Positions 43,202-54,209 of a DNA stretch of 64,000 nucleotides are shown piece by piece (the stretch's first letter is position 1; each line of letters starts with the position of its first letter). The DNA is from Chlorella sorokiniana. Lineage: Eukaryota > Chlorophyta > Trebouxiophyceae > Chlorellales > Chlorellaceae. The position numbers were made by a program, and so were the translations under genes. The stretch covers positions 930,001 through 994,000 of the forward strand of contig CP084614.1 in NCBI GenBank assembly GCA_025917655.1. Reading direction: 5' to 3'. Under the pieces are notes generated by a model. That model made no database searches and was not told the DNA's origin. It saw only the letters and a list, made by a program, of their open reading frames with translations.

Positions 43202-43822
43202 TCTTGCTGGGTTTATGCTGGCCGTGCCTTGGCGAGCTAGGCGGATGTGGCGCTTTATTTTACGTCAGAAACCGATCTTAGCTCGTACTGGATTCTACCG
43301 CCCATCAGTCCCCGTCCTGTGAGTGATCCACGTGCAGCCGCCACCGTCCGCCCCACCGCCAAGGTCATGCCGGCAAGTTTACCTCAACGCGGTGGCTTGT
43401 TACATCCCTTTGTGCAATGGCTTTCAGGATCTTGGGTGTTATAGACATTCAAAACCTGAGGGTTCTTGCCCGTCGTTGGCCACATTGTCAGAAAGGCAGC
43501 GTGCTGCCCAGGGCAAGCATCCTCGATTGGCCTGCAGCCATGTATGGTGGGATTGCCACCTGTGCAAAAAAAGCCCCTGATAGGTTAGAAAGATCGAGGA
43601 ATCAAGAGTCTGTGTTGTCACGATGCTGATGCGCTGTCTGAAATAACTGATGCAGGGTGGCACTTTGAGCCAGTGGTCGGGTGGGGAGCAACGTGCGAGT
43701 CGGAGTCGGGCCGTGTTCAGGTCGCTGATTGCTGAGGGGACGGGCGATGAAATGTGAGGTGCCGCCTATTGGATGTGCTCGTTGGGAGGGCCGGTGTGGG
43801 GCATTGGTCCGTGCCGTCAGGG
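43202..43822. promoter_or_regulatory. malonyl-CoA decarboxylase promoter and germin 3'UTR
   Basis: About 620 bp with no exon, moderate GC. It lies upstream of malonyl-CoA decarboxylase (-) and downstream of the germin-like gene (-). Confidence 0.45.
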
Positions 43823-45601
43823 TCAGCTTGAAGGGCACTGGCAGCCCGCCAGCTTGGCGGTGAAGAAGGGGGCCTGGGTCAGCTCCTTGGTCACCGTGCC
43901 GTCGTAGTAGGAGGCCAGCGTGTTGGCGGGCATGGAGCCCTGCAGGGAGGCAAGGGCGGCGGGTCAGGCAAGCAATGTGTGGCAGCGGCGGCCTGCAGCC
44001 GGGAGGGGGTGGCGCAGGGCAGCCCCTGGCGGCGGCTGGCACCTCGGTGAAGGGGTAGAGCGACGCCGAGGGGTTGGCGGAGCCAAAGATGGCCATGATG
44101 GTGCTGTTGGTGCAGCCCTCGTTCTGGGTGATGTGCAGAGTGCCTGCGGGAGGGCAGCAGCGGTCAGCACGCGGCAGGCCAGCGCCCCTGCTGGCCCCTG
44201 TTTCTGCAGGTGCACTTGCCCAGCTGCCCAGCGCACCCACCTGTGGGGAAGATGGCAAAGCCGCCCGGGCCCACATCCAGCTTGGTCAGCCCCAGGGCCT
44301 CGTTGAAGGTGTTGTTGTTGTACCTGTGAGTGGGAGCGGTGGGGGTGTGGGGGCAGTGGGGCAGTCATGTCACCATTGCTGTGATGCCGGGGGCGAGTGT
44401 GGGTGAGGGGAGCGGGGCAGGCACAGCCTGGGCAGTGGCAGCACGGCGGGCCGGCAGGCAGCAGCAGTGCAGCAGGTTTCGCTGCGTGCCATGACTGCTA
44501 GTGTGCTCCGCTACTCACACGACGTTGAACGTGACGTTGCCTGCACAGCAAGGCAAACACGGTTAGTCCTGGTGCTGCTGCCGACTGGCCCTCAAATCCA
44601 GACCCTATGCAGAGCGCAGTACTTGTACTGCGTGCCTCACCCTCAATTGGGAAGGCAAACTCGGAGTGCGGATGGATGTGCGGCTGCAGGATTGTGCAGG
44701 GCTCCAGCTTGAACTGCATGCGGAGGAGGAGGTGGAGACGATTGCAGCACATCAGCCGATAGCAGGCGCATGCCAGGGCCCGGATGCCGGCAGGGGCGAG
44801 CTGGGTGGGTGCAGGCGCATGTGGTGCTCGCCATCACAGCATGCTGCACAGCGCAACAGCGATTGCCACCCCACAGGAGCAGCAAGGCGCGCAGCATGCA
44901 CAGCGTCACTGCCACCGCGTATGCCTGTGCAGCTGGGCACTGGTGCAGACGCTTGCAGGCGGTTGCCCTGCCCGGCAGCCCACCAGCAGAAAGGAAACGT
45001 CGGTGAGCGCCATGCCCAGCGAGTCCTTGCCCGTTATCACCCTGAACTCGCCTCCAGGGAAGATGAGCGGCCTGCACGCACCCGGGGTTGGGGGGGGGGG
45101 GGGGCGGGCCCAATCATGGAAAGGGCCCGAGGGCCTGCACAGCCGCCAGCAACTGGGCTGTCCCTGAAGCAGGATCTGGCCCAAATGGTGCAAGAGAGCC
45201 TATACTGCATTGTGCTTTGTTTCGGGCGCAGGGGTAAGTAACTGTCCCCAGCAAAGTCGGCCACAAGTGCTGGCGGCAGCTGGCCGGCAGCAGCGCGCAG
45301 GTGGTGGCAGTCGCGTCCCTGTAGGAGGCCGCTGGCGGCGCTCACTCGACATCTTCGAAGTTGGAAATGAAGCTGTTGACTCCTGCAAGGGTTGGACCAC
45401 GCTGCAAGCTCACGTAGGAGTATCAAGGGTACAGATGGCCCGAAATGGCCGCTTCCCCGGGCCAGCAGAGAGCGGCAGGCAGTAGAGGTCACCTTCATAC
45501 GATGGCCACGGGAAAGGCAAAGCTTTTTGTGCATGTATGGCGGGCAGCGAAGCTGCCGCAAGGCCGGCGAGGACCAGGGTGCAGAGGCTCTTGCGCAGCA
45601 T
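43823..45601 (-). CDS. secreted germin-like cupin
   Basis: This protein has the germin fold, an extracellular Mn-binding cupin. Germins include oxalate oxidases and superoxide dismutases. The start at 45601 gives a signal peptide MLRKSLCTLVLAGLAAASLPA before IHAQKALPFPWPS. Next: VNSFISNFEDVE, PLIFPGGEFRVITGKDSLGM, ALTDVSFLL, cupin motif 1 LQPHIHPHSEFAFPIEG (H-x-H-x3-E metal ligands), NVTFNVV, NNNTFNEALGLTKLDVGPGG, and cupin motif 2 GGFAIFPTGTLHITQN, an exact G-x5-P-x-G-x2-H-x3-N with the fourth ligand. The end is CTNSTIMAIFGSANPSASLY, PFTE, SMPANTLASYYDGTVTKELT, APFFTAKLAGCQCPSS. At least seven exons, all in phase, no frame damage. The four metal ligands are intact, so Mn binding is expected; the activity is not determined. 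Probably wall or periplasmic. The gene diverges from the fRMsr gene. Confidence 0.92.
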
Positions 45602-46057
45602 CGTGGCTTGCAGTTAGGGGATGAGAATTTGCCCGAAGGAGTCGTGAATACGCGAAAAAATAAGGGGAGGGGTCGGAGAGCCAAGGACCATGACTAGTAG
45701 CTGCACGCGCAGCTGTGCTCATGCACGGGTGCAGCAGATGAGCGTTGGCCTCTCCTGCGAGCTGATGGCGCGATTCAAGACATTTCTTCGAAATAGGGAG
45801 GGTAGATACCCAAACATACAACAACCCTAGCATATCGCTGGCTCCACGTGGGCCTCCCTTCCGCTGCGTTTACCTTGACGCACAGAGATAGTTTGTAGTA
45901 ATGCTGTATAGGCACAACCATTCATGGCAGGGGCAGGCAGGCTGCGATCCCAATTTTCTGATCGTGTTCTTGCTGGCTAGGAGGCCGAGCCTTGGCGTTT
46001 CATTTATTCAGTACACTGCCACGGTGATCAATTGGTGCACACCCAGCCGCGGCTGCG
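45602..46057. promoter_or_regulatory. divergent promoter, germin-like / fRMsr
   Basis: These 456 bp lie between divergent start codons and contain A/T-rich stretches (for example around 45650-45680 and 45880-46010). No exon is seen. Confidence 0.5.
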
Positions 46058-47027
46058 ATGGTGGAGCCGGAACCGCTGCCGCCGCTGCCCGCCACCGCCA
46101 CCCGCGAACAGCGAGACGCGCAGTACAGCGCCGTGCTGGCGCGCTTGGAGATGCTGCTGCAAGGTGCGGGATCCCGCATGGGGGCATCGTGCCAACGCGG
46201 CCGCCTCCATGCCTGCACACGCATGCTCTGTGTGCGCTTTGCAGGAGAGGATGACTGGGTGGCGGCGATGGCCACGGTGGCGTGTGAGCTTCACCGCCAG
46301 TTTGCTTACTTCCACTGGACGGGTTTCTACCGCGTGATGGCGCCTGTAGCACCAGCAGCGTCAGACAAAGCGGCTGCGGAGGGCATGCTGGTAATCGGTC
46401 CGTACCAGGGCGGGCTGGGCTGCCTCAGAATACCCTTCAGGTGCGTCGGCGCATGTCCTGGATGCCTCCCGACAGGCTGGCGGACTTCCGCCTCCAGCCG
46501 GGGCCCGACGGAGTGCAGCCCTCCTTGCATGCTGAGCGTGCGTGTCTCTGCGGCGCGCGCCTCGCAGCAAGGGTGTGTGCGGCGCTGCGGCACGGAGCCA
46601 GCAGACCCAGCTGGTGCCAGCCGTGCACGCCTTCCCGGCCACATCGCCTGCGCCTCCACCACCCAGGCACGTCGCCCCCTCCAGCACGCACCTGCGCTGC
46701 GCGCCTGAACCAGCCCGCGCGGCGCTGACGGCGTGCTCCTGCCGGCCGGCCTGTGCGCTGCTGCAGTCGGAGGTGGTGGTGCCAGTGGTGACGCCCCAGG
46801 GCCGCCTGCTGGCTGTGCTGGACGTAGACTCGGGTGCGCACCCAGCCTCCCTCCAGCCTGCTTGCTGGTCTCACCTGCGCTCCGCGCCTGGCCACGCGGC
46901 GGCTGGGTGGGCCCACGATGCCTCCCCGGGCGCAGACCTGCCGGCGGCCTCCACCGACGCGGATGCGGGCTGGCTGGAGGAGCTGTGCGGGCGGCTGGGG
47001 GCACGCCAGTGGACGACAGGGCTGTGA
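46058..47027 (+). CDS. free methionine-(R)-sulfoxide reductase (GAF fold)
   Basis: This protein reduces free Met-R-sulfoxide using a GAF-type domain. Blocks: EPEPLPPLPATATREQRDAQ, YSAVLARLEMLLQ, GEDDWVAAMATVACELHRQ, FAYFHWTGFYRVM, EGMLVIGPYQGGLGCLRIPF, GVCGAA, QLVPAVHAFPGHIACASTTQ, SEVVVPVVTPQGRLLAVLDV, DS, and the C-terminal AASTDADAGWLEELCGRLG. The three cysteines needed in yeast and bacterial fRMsr (in GCLRI, GVCG and HIACA) are all present, so the enzyme should be active. Exon 1 is 46058-46163. The frame slips by one base at 46634-46636, where C4 is expected from HAFPGHIAC and only C3 is seen. The stop is TGA 47025-47027. About 180 residues, a normal length for the family. Reductants and location are not evident; no transit peptide is seen. 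Confidence 0.88.
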
Positions 47028-48518
47028 TGTGAGTCTTCGTGACCAGCTGGGGCTGAACAACTCGCTGGCGCGCAGGGTTGAGGGCGTGCGCTGCCAGCGC
47101 CTGCACAGCAGCCACAGCAGGCGCCTGGAAGCAAAGGATGGAGCCTGGGGCATGGAGCGAGCTCTGTGCGCCCCGACCGCGCGGTCCACTTTTTGAAGCC
47201 GTGCATGCGGCGGGCGATGCTGCGGCCGGACTGCGGCGAGCTGCTGCTCGTTGCCATGCTGGGCAGACGTTGGCCACCGTCACCGACCGTGACACGCTGC
47301 TGGGCCTGCTGGATAAAGCGCTCGAGTGACGGCAACAGCATGCAGCCGCTGCCTAAAAGGGCCTGCAAAGGGGCAGTCGCGGCAACAAAGCGAAAGGCGG
47401 CCGCTTCGCCCGCCACGCTCGGGCGGCCACCCCTTGCGCAAGCGGCTTGCGGCGCCGCCCTCCCTCCCTGTGTAAGTGCCCACTCGATGATGAAAGAAGG
47501 GCGAGTGCGTGGGCGCGGGGGTATGAAGGAGGGCTGCTGGTGGCCAGTACAGGGGGCAGGGGGCTGGACAGCTCCCGCCGGCTGTGCAGTGGAGTGCCCC
47601 TTCCCCTCCCTCTGCCTCCACCAAACGTACCTTGGACGGGCCCGCAGCCGCAATCTGCCAATCCAGCAACACCGCCTCTTGGCCCGCCTCAGCGCTGGGC
47701 ACTCCGGCTGGTCATGGGCGGTTATTGGAGCAGGCAGGCAGCAGCTGGCTGGACTCGATAGGAGCTTGAGAAGCCAACAAGCCAGCGGCAGAAACAGGGC
47801 AGGATGCCTTGTGCCCAAACACGCGTACCTCCAGAGAGCCACACGAGGGACCCACGCCGTGCATGCACACTCAGCCCAGGCCCCCTCCGCATCTCTACCG
47901 GCTGTGCAAGGACAAAGCCCCGCTGCACGCATCTGTGCAATCCTGACTGCAGTTCATCTTTCAGACCAGCTCGTGTCCCAATGAGGGGCCACGGGCACGC
48001 AGCGCAGCAACAGCGGGATGGGTGTGGGGGCTCAATGCGGGCTCATCTTCTCGAGGGCAAAAATTGGCGGCTGGGGTGGATGCCAGGCCAGAACCGGCCG
48101 TGTACATTGCTGGCGCAGCAGGCGTGGCTGCCCGCCAGCGTCGGTGAAAGTGGTGTGGCCGGTAGCGGCACCATGGGGTCTGCCAAAAGTGGAAGCGCGG
48201 AAGCAAGGGGGCAGTCAGCATGTGAATAAAACGGGTTGCTTCAATCTCGGCGGCAGTGGGCTGCAATAATGGGGGATGGGCGGGGTTGGCATAAGATAAA
48301 CAACGCGGAGGGAGGGCGCGGCCGGCTACTCGGCGGGTAAACACAGCAGACTCGACTCGTGTCGCGACAGAGACGGAAACAGCACGGGAAGCAGGGGGTG
48401 GAAGGTACACGCACGCTACACGCTAGGCAGAGAGACAGTCACAGGGGAGAGAGGCGCAGGGAGAGGCGGCCAGCATGCACACGTTCTTGCTGGAGGTGGC
48501 AGAAGGGCCGCGGCCTGC
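47028..48518. other. convergent intergenic region, no supported gene
   Basis: About 1.5 kb lie between the fRMsr gene (+) and the repeat-protein gene (-). A short open stretch at 47160-47329 (ending TVTDRDTLLGLLDKALE) has some protein character but no start, splice link or family. It may be part of the fRMsr 3'UTR. Confidence 0.45.
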
Positions 48519-51500
48519 TCAGCTCCAGTCGGCGGCGGGGACGGCAGAGGCGGGGGCGACGTCGCGCTGCGGCGCCTGGCTGCCGTTGCCGCCAAAGATG
48601 CGGCTGGCGGCGGAGTTGGCTGCCGCCGACAGCTCCTCGCTGTAGTTCACCTCCAGCCACTGGCCTGCAGCGCAGCCACAAAACGCGGGGGAGGGGCAGC
48701 CATCAGCGCCGCCGCTGGGGCCTGGAGCATGGAACTTGCCGCCTGCAGTAGATGGGCGCCGGCCCCCAACCGCAGCCTGCAGGCGTGCAGGGTGCCGCCT
48801 TGCCCCACGGTGGGGGCCAGGCTGCGCCGTGGGCCTGCATCAGCTCACACCACCATGCAGCACCCACCTGCCAGCAGGTCGGGCACGGGGTCGAACTTGG
48901 AGCGCCGGGAGCGGGAGGGCGCGTCTGCATGCAGCAGCGCCCCGCGGGGTCGAACCGCGGCGCCGCCGCGTGGCCGGCGGGCTCCCACCCGCTGCTGTTG
49001 GCCGCCCAGCCATCCAGCAGCCAGGCCAGCGGGTCCCAGCGCCGGCTGCCTCCTGCGCTTGCCTTGCTGGGGGCCTCTGCCGCCAGCACCCCGGGCAGGG
49101 GGCAGTACTTGGCGTCCCCCTTGGGCGCCTCCCAGCCCGCGGCAGCGTCCAGCGCTGCCGCCAGCGGGCAGTAGCGCCCCCGCCCGGTGGGGCCCTGCCA
49201 GTCGGGCGACCCCGCCGTCTCCAGCAGCCCCGCAAGGGGGTCGTAGCGCGCGCGCGCCGCGGCGCGAGCCGCCCGCCGCCACCGCGGCGAAGAAGGCGGG
49301 GAGGGGGTCGTACTTGCTGGGCGCTCCGCGGCGGCCCTCCCCGCGCAGCCGCCACCAGGTCTGCCCACGGGTCGTGTCGCAGGCCGGCAAAGGCGCCGGG
49401 CCCCGAGGGCGGCACTGCCCAGCCGGACAGCGAGGCCAGCGGATCGTACTTGTACACGCCCCACTCCTGCGGGGTGTGTGGGTGCGTGTGTGTGGGTGGG
49501 TGCTTGTGTGTGTGTGTCTGAGTGTGTGTGGGGAGAGGGGCATGTGTCTGGGTAGCTGCAGCTGCAGCAAAGGGCACGGCAGTGCGCGGGCAGCCTCCTG
49601 CTGGCCCTACCTGCAGCAGCGCTGCCTCCTTGAGCAGCCCGTACACGGGGTCGTACTTGCTGCCACCGCTGGGCACCAGGCTGCCGTCGCGCGCGCTGCA
49701 GCAACCACAGGCACGCCAGGGAGAGGGGGCTGGTCAGCGCAGGACGTGCACCCAGGGGGCCACACAGCGCGGTACACAGGGCGCTGGTGCAAGCCCCGCT
49801 ACCTAGTATAGTAGAAAATGTGGGGCGCAGCAGGAGCGAGCAGCAGCGGCTGAGGGGCTGCAGCACGGGGATGTCGCCGGCAAGCCGCAGACGCATCGCT
49901 GTACCGCCCGTCCTGCCGAGCGAACAGCGAGCGTGTGGGGCGCAGCGCACGCAGCGCACCTGCAGCAGGCCGGCAGCCATGTCGAAGGCGCCGCTGCCCG
50001 AGGGCTGCGCCGCCGCCAGGCCGCGCAGCAGGGAGCGGGCAAAGTCGTAGCGGGGCGTGCCCGAGGGGGCGCCGCAGCCAGCAGGGAGCGCACCGGGTCA
50101 TAGCGTCCGTCGCCCTGCAGGGGGAGCGAGGAGGGTGTGTGTTTGGGTGTGCTGGGAGGGGACAGCAGCCGTGTCGGCTTGGGTGCGCCCAGCGCGTGAT
50201 GGGGGCAGCATGCGCCACGACACGCTGGCTTGGGCAGGCGGCCAACTGCCATACACCCCGCCACCCACCTTGACCTCGGGGCAGCAGCCGCCGACGACAG
50301 CAGCTCCAGCAGCATGTCATACTTGTTGCGACCCGTGTGACCGCCGCCGCCGCCGCCCATGCCCGCCAGCAGCGGCGCGGCGGGGGCCAGCAGGATGCTG
50401 AGCGCGTCCCAGCCGCCCTTGCTGCCGCCTTCGCCACCCTTGCCGCGCACCGCTTCGGCCAGGAAGGCAAAGAGGGAGGGGCCTGCCCGGCCCTGGGCCT
50501 TGCCAGAGTCGTCAGCAGCAGGCGCCTCCGCAGCGGCAGCCGTGGTGCTGGCAATGGAACCAGCGGCGTCTGAGTCGCTGGCCGCCGTCTGAGGCCCAAC
50601 CGGGCGTTGGCGCTGCGGCCGCGGCCGCCAGGACGCTCCAAGGGGGGGAGAGGGGCTGGGCCGGGGCGCCGGCTCCGCCGCCGCCTGCTCGCGGCCACTG
50701 CGGCCGCCTGGGCGCCCGATGGACGGCACCTCTGCATCCTGCCCAGCCGGGCCGGGGGCAGCACCGGGAAGGGGCTCGTCCGCCCGCCCACGGCCGCCCG
50801 GCCGGGCGAGGGCAGGGTCCGCCACAGCGGCGACGGCCGCTGCATCAGCAGTCATCTTGCCGGGAACGCAGCTGCCTCTGCGGCCGCCGCATCAGCAGTC
50901 ATCTTGCCGGGCAACGCAGCTGCCTCTGCAGCTGCTGCATCAGCAGTCATCTTGCCGGGCAGAGCAGCTGCCTCTGCGGCCGCTGCATCGACAGTCATCT
51001 TGCCGGGCAAAGCCGCTGCCTCTGCGGCCGCCGCATCAGCCGTCATCTTGCCGGGCAGAGCAGCTGCCTCCGTGGCCGCCGCATCAGCAGTCATCTTGCC
51101 GGGCAGAGCGGCGCTTGCTGGCTCACGCTGGGCAGCCGCAACGGCGGCGAACGCCTCTGCCATGGCCCGCGCGGCGGCTGCATCCGTGGTGAGCTTCCCC
51201 ACGCTGCCGCCCTCAGCAATGACCTCCAAGCCCACCAGTGCTGCTGCCTCCGCCCCGGCCAGGGCCGCCTTGGCAGCCGCTGCCCCGCCGGCAGCACCCC
51301 TGCTGCTGGTCGCTGCCTCAACGGCAGGCGCGGCGGGCGCGGCCTGGGCAGTGGCGGCAGCCTGGGCCGCGGCCGCTGCCTGCTGCTCGTGCAAGCGCTT
51401 CGCCTCCAGGATGCGTTGGTTGGCCTCGCCGATGCGCCGGGCTGCCTCAGCCCGCCGCTCCTCAAGCGACGGGGAGCTGCGGGCGGTGCCGCGCTGCCGC

Positions 51501-53052
51501 CCTTGCCGTCGCTGTCGCTGTCGGAGGCGGCGGCTGCGGAGGGGCTGTGCACCGCGCCGCCAGAGCGCCGCTGCGTGGAGATCAGCAGCAGCGCCAGCAC
51601 GGCGGTGCAGAACACGGCGAGGGCCTTTTGGGCCTGGGGCTCGCTCAGGTTGGTTGCGGCCAGGGCATCAGAGGCCTGCACAGACCACACCAGACCATGA
51701 AAAACAAGTCAGCGCCCGGTTGCAGCTCAGCGTGAGGGCCAGCTCAGCTGTGCCCCCTAACAACCCCCTTCCTCAACAAGCAGCTTCCTGCCAAGCAATA
51801 GGCTCAATCAAGGCAGCAGCCGCACCTGGGCTCCCAGCCGGTCCGCACGGCAGGCCAGCTGCTGGGCATACCCAGCTGCCGCCCTGCCCGCAGTCCCAGC
51901 CGCCTGCCGCGCTGCTGCTGATGCCTGCCGCGCCGCCGCCGCCGCCTCCGCCAGCCTAGCCGCCACCGCATCAGCAGCTGCCGGTGGCGCCGGCGCTGCT
52001 GCTGCTGTGGCTGTGGTGGCTGTGGCTGGTGCAGGGGCGGCAGGTTCCAACATTGGCTTGGCATCTGCAGCCTCGGCCTGCGGCGCTGCAGCGCTGGCAA
52101 GGCTGGCAGCGGCAGCCGCGATGGCTGGCGTTGCATGAGTCTTGCGTAGCTTGCTGCGGTCGGTGTAGAAACTGCGGCGGCGGGGGCAGCAGGCGGACGG
52201 ATGCTTGAGCGCTGTGGCCATACAGCGTGGCGTGCACCGGGCCACTGACGACGTGCACGCCCGTCACAGGGCAGTCTCCCCGCTCAACAGCTCACGTGTG
52301 GATGGCGCCGTACTGCTTCTGGTTCCAGGGCCCCCGGCTGTACAGCCAAGGCTGCGGAGCGCCGGTGCTCTCGTCAATCACTTGGCTGCACCCATCAGGC
52401 ACGGCAGCACGCGGGAACGGCAACGGCTTGGGCTGCCAGGCGTGGCACAGGCTGGCAGGCAATTTCAAAGGGCCTTTGGCCACCAGAGGCGGCAGCAGTG
52501 TCATGCAGTCACGAAGCAGAGACGCTGCAGCTCGCCTGGCATGCTGCGCAGTGGCAGCGCTCGCTTGGATGGGCGGCTTGGCGGCATACGCGGCGGGAGG
52601 GGACAGCCCCAGTGCTGCCAACGCCGTCGGGAGGAGCAATGAGGCCTGCATGATCCAGGGAAATCGGTGAGTACAGCACTGGAGGTCATCGTGCACATTG
52701 TGCAAGCTGCGCGTCGATGACGGGCAGCAGGCGCAAAGCGGCGAAACCTCACCCCAGCAGCGACTCGCGCCAGCTGCAGGCCGTCCTTGGGCTGGGATGG
52801 TGGCGCTTGCACCTGCATGGCAAACACGGCGGTCAATCACAGGGACCGAGCAGGTGAAGGGGGAAGCTGCCGGCCGCCAAAACTCACCCGGTCGTGCGCG
52901 CCTGCCGTCGCGCGCACTCCAGTTCTAAGCCGCCCCTTCGAGGCCTTGGGGGCAGCCAAGCGGCTGGTTCCCCCAATGTGGCTTTGCAACGACCGTGAGC
53001 GACGCTGGGAGGGCGTCACACGCCCGTGAAGAGCGGAGGTCAGGACAAGCAT
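48519..53052 (-). CDS. thylakoid-targeted membrane protein with YDPL repeats
   Basis: No known family. The start at 53052 (MLVLTSALHGRVTPSQRRSR) opens a Ser/Arg-rich transit peptide ending near GRLRTGVRATAGAHD. Two spliced exons then give VQAPPSQPKDGLQLARVAAG and the thylakoid-transfer-like SLLLPTALAALGLSPPAAYA, with an A-Y-A cleavage site. A presumably lumenal part follows (WQPKPLPFPRAAVPDG, DESTGAPQPWLYSRGPWNQK, FYTDRSKLRKTHATP, then Ala-rich helices), then one membrane span ALAVFCTAVLALLLISTQRR. The rest should face the stroma: a coiled SPSLEERRAEAARRIGEANQ, six 16-residue repeats around LPGKMTADAAAAEAAA, a Pro/Arg-rich linker, and about a dozen spaced motifs such as NKYDMLLELLS, GRYDPVRSLLA, SKYDPVYGLLK, YKYDPLASLSG, ARYDPLAGLLE, GRYCPLAAALD, AKYCPLPGVLA, RRWDPLAWLLD and SKFDPVPDLLA. 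It ends RDVAPASAVPAADWS. Many exons; some frame slips. Topology is inferred. Confidence 0.7.
48880..50335 (-). repeat. region coding spaced [KR]Y[DC]P-x-x-LL motifs
   Basis: About twelve copies of a short motif (aromatic-Asp/Cys-Pro-hydrophobic, two residues, Leu-Leu) recur every 25-45 residues in the C-terminal half of the repeat protein. The spacers are Gly/Ala/Ser-rich. Introns fall between motifs, consistent with growth by exon-scale duplication. The repeat is visible in the protein, while the DNA copies are only moderately similar, so it is not recent. Confidence 0.7.
49473..49534. repeat. TG-rich microsatellite in intron
   Basis: This imperfect TG/GGGT run lies in an intron of the repeat-protein gene, just before (minus sense) the exon starting EWGVYKYDPLASL. 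Confidence 0.65.
50844..51130 (-). repeat. 48-bp tandem repeats coding LPGKMTADAAAAEAAA
   Basis: Six near-identical 48-bp units (copies start about 50844, 50891, 50939, 50987, 51035 and 51083) encode 16-residue Ala-rich units in the repeat protein. The internal copies differ by only a few bases, so expansion is recent. The copy at 50844 is one base shorter (47 bp), which breaks the frame there; I read this as either a sequencing slip or the degenerate edge of the array. Confidence 0.85.
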
Positions 53053-54209
53053 GAGGCAAGGCTGGGCTGGCACCCTTTGCCGAGGCTCCTTCGCTTCTCG
53101 ACAGCTACAAGGGCAACCGCAATCGCGCCGGAACTTTGCCGACAACCGCAACTGTGAGTGCCGCGAGCCTCGGCGTGTACTTCGCTCCTGAAGATAAGAG
53201 CGTCAGTAAGCGACCATTGATTATCTTGGCAGAGTTTGCAGGTGGGTGGCTTCTGCGATGGACTAGTGAAGCCACCTGCCTACAGGTCATCCTAGATTGG
53301 GTGCTCTTGGGAAGAGGACCCACTCACACGCCCTCTGATTGCGCAGTGTGCGCCAAAATCTGCATCCATGCGGCAATGCAGGCAAATGGAGGCAAGCCGA
53401 GCAGGTTTGAAGTGTGTTGCCACCCCCGCCTCCAGCGGCACCTGGCAGGCCCCCCCCACCCCCCAACCCCCACGCCCCACCCCGGCTGAGATGCGAGTGT
53501 ACAGTCGATGTCTTCACTGTAAACTCTTCATATAGAAAGTGTAAAGGTGTCCATCCGTACCCTGCCTTTCCGCTGGGGAAAATTGTCGAACTGCGGCAAT
53601 GCTCGACATTTACGCCTTGCGCTGCAGGTATCCGATCGTGAGCATAACATAGCCGTTCACCGCCTGCCTTGCGCACTGAGATGGGAACAGAAAGTATTTT
53701 GGCGACTGCTGCAGGGATGGAGTCAGACTTACCACTCTCAGCACCGCAATCTCAGCACCGCCATGCCGTGCCAGGCGGGCAAAGCGCTGCTCCTGCTTCT
53801 GACCTGCTCTAACGGCTGATGGAAACATGGCATGCTCGACTCACACGAATTCTACTGAATTGATAAGTAGAGCACGCTGAACAACTTGGGGCCACGACTG
53901 CGCGCTCACCTCATTTCGTCAAGCGCATTTTGGCGCAACCAGGTGGGATTCATTTTATGTAGCGATAAATTGGCATGCACTGCACGCAGCAGGGCTCTTG
54001 CAGACCTTTAGGCGCACCCTCAAGGACGAGGGTGGGCCCTTGCCCTTGCCCCTTCGGGCACTTTACAGAGATCGCGCTGCCAGCATTGTGTTGATGCGTG
54101 GAGCGGGACAAGTAATGCCTGAGGCCCTCAGTGAGGGCAGTGCGCTGAGATGCCAGTGCCGCCCCTCCGCCCCTTGCAGGGAAGCTGTTCAGCCAGCGCA
54201 GGTGGAGGC
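53053..54209. other. divergent region with possible plus-strand 5' exons
   Basis: This region lies between the repeat-protein start (53052, minus) and the plus gene below. A plausible plus-strand exon begins with ATG 53136 (MPTTATVSAASLGVYF) and ends at a strong GTGGGT donor after EFAG near 53242. A second exon-like stretch near 54000-54110 reads TFRRTLKDEGGPLPL with a GTAATG donor. I could not join them convincingly to 54210-55279. The rest of the stretch is low-GC spacer. Confidence 0.35.

Noticed and set aside
46327-47295. 322-codon minus-strand open frame
   Set aside because: It is opposite the fRMsr gene, whose catalytic cysteine motifs are on the plus strand.
47160-47329. Short coding-like stretch after fRMsr
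   Set aside because: It has an open frame ending TVTDRDTLLGLLDKALE but no start codon, splice link or family. It is most likely 3'UTR.
50844-51130. Regularly spaced repeats resembling a CRISPR array
   Set aside because: The units are head-to-tail with no unique spacers and encode an in-frame protein repeat in a eukaryotic gene.
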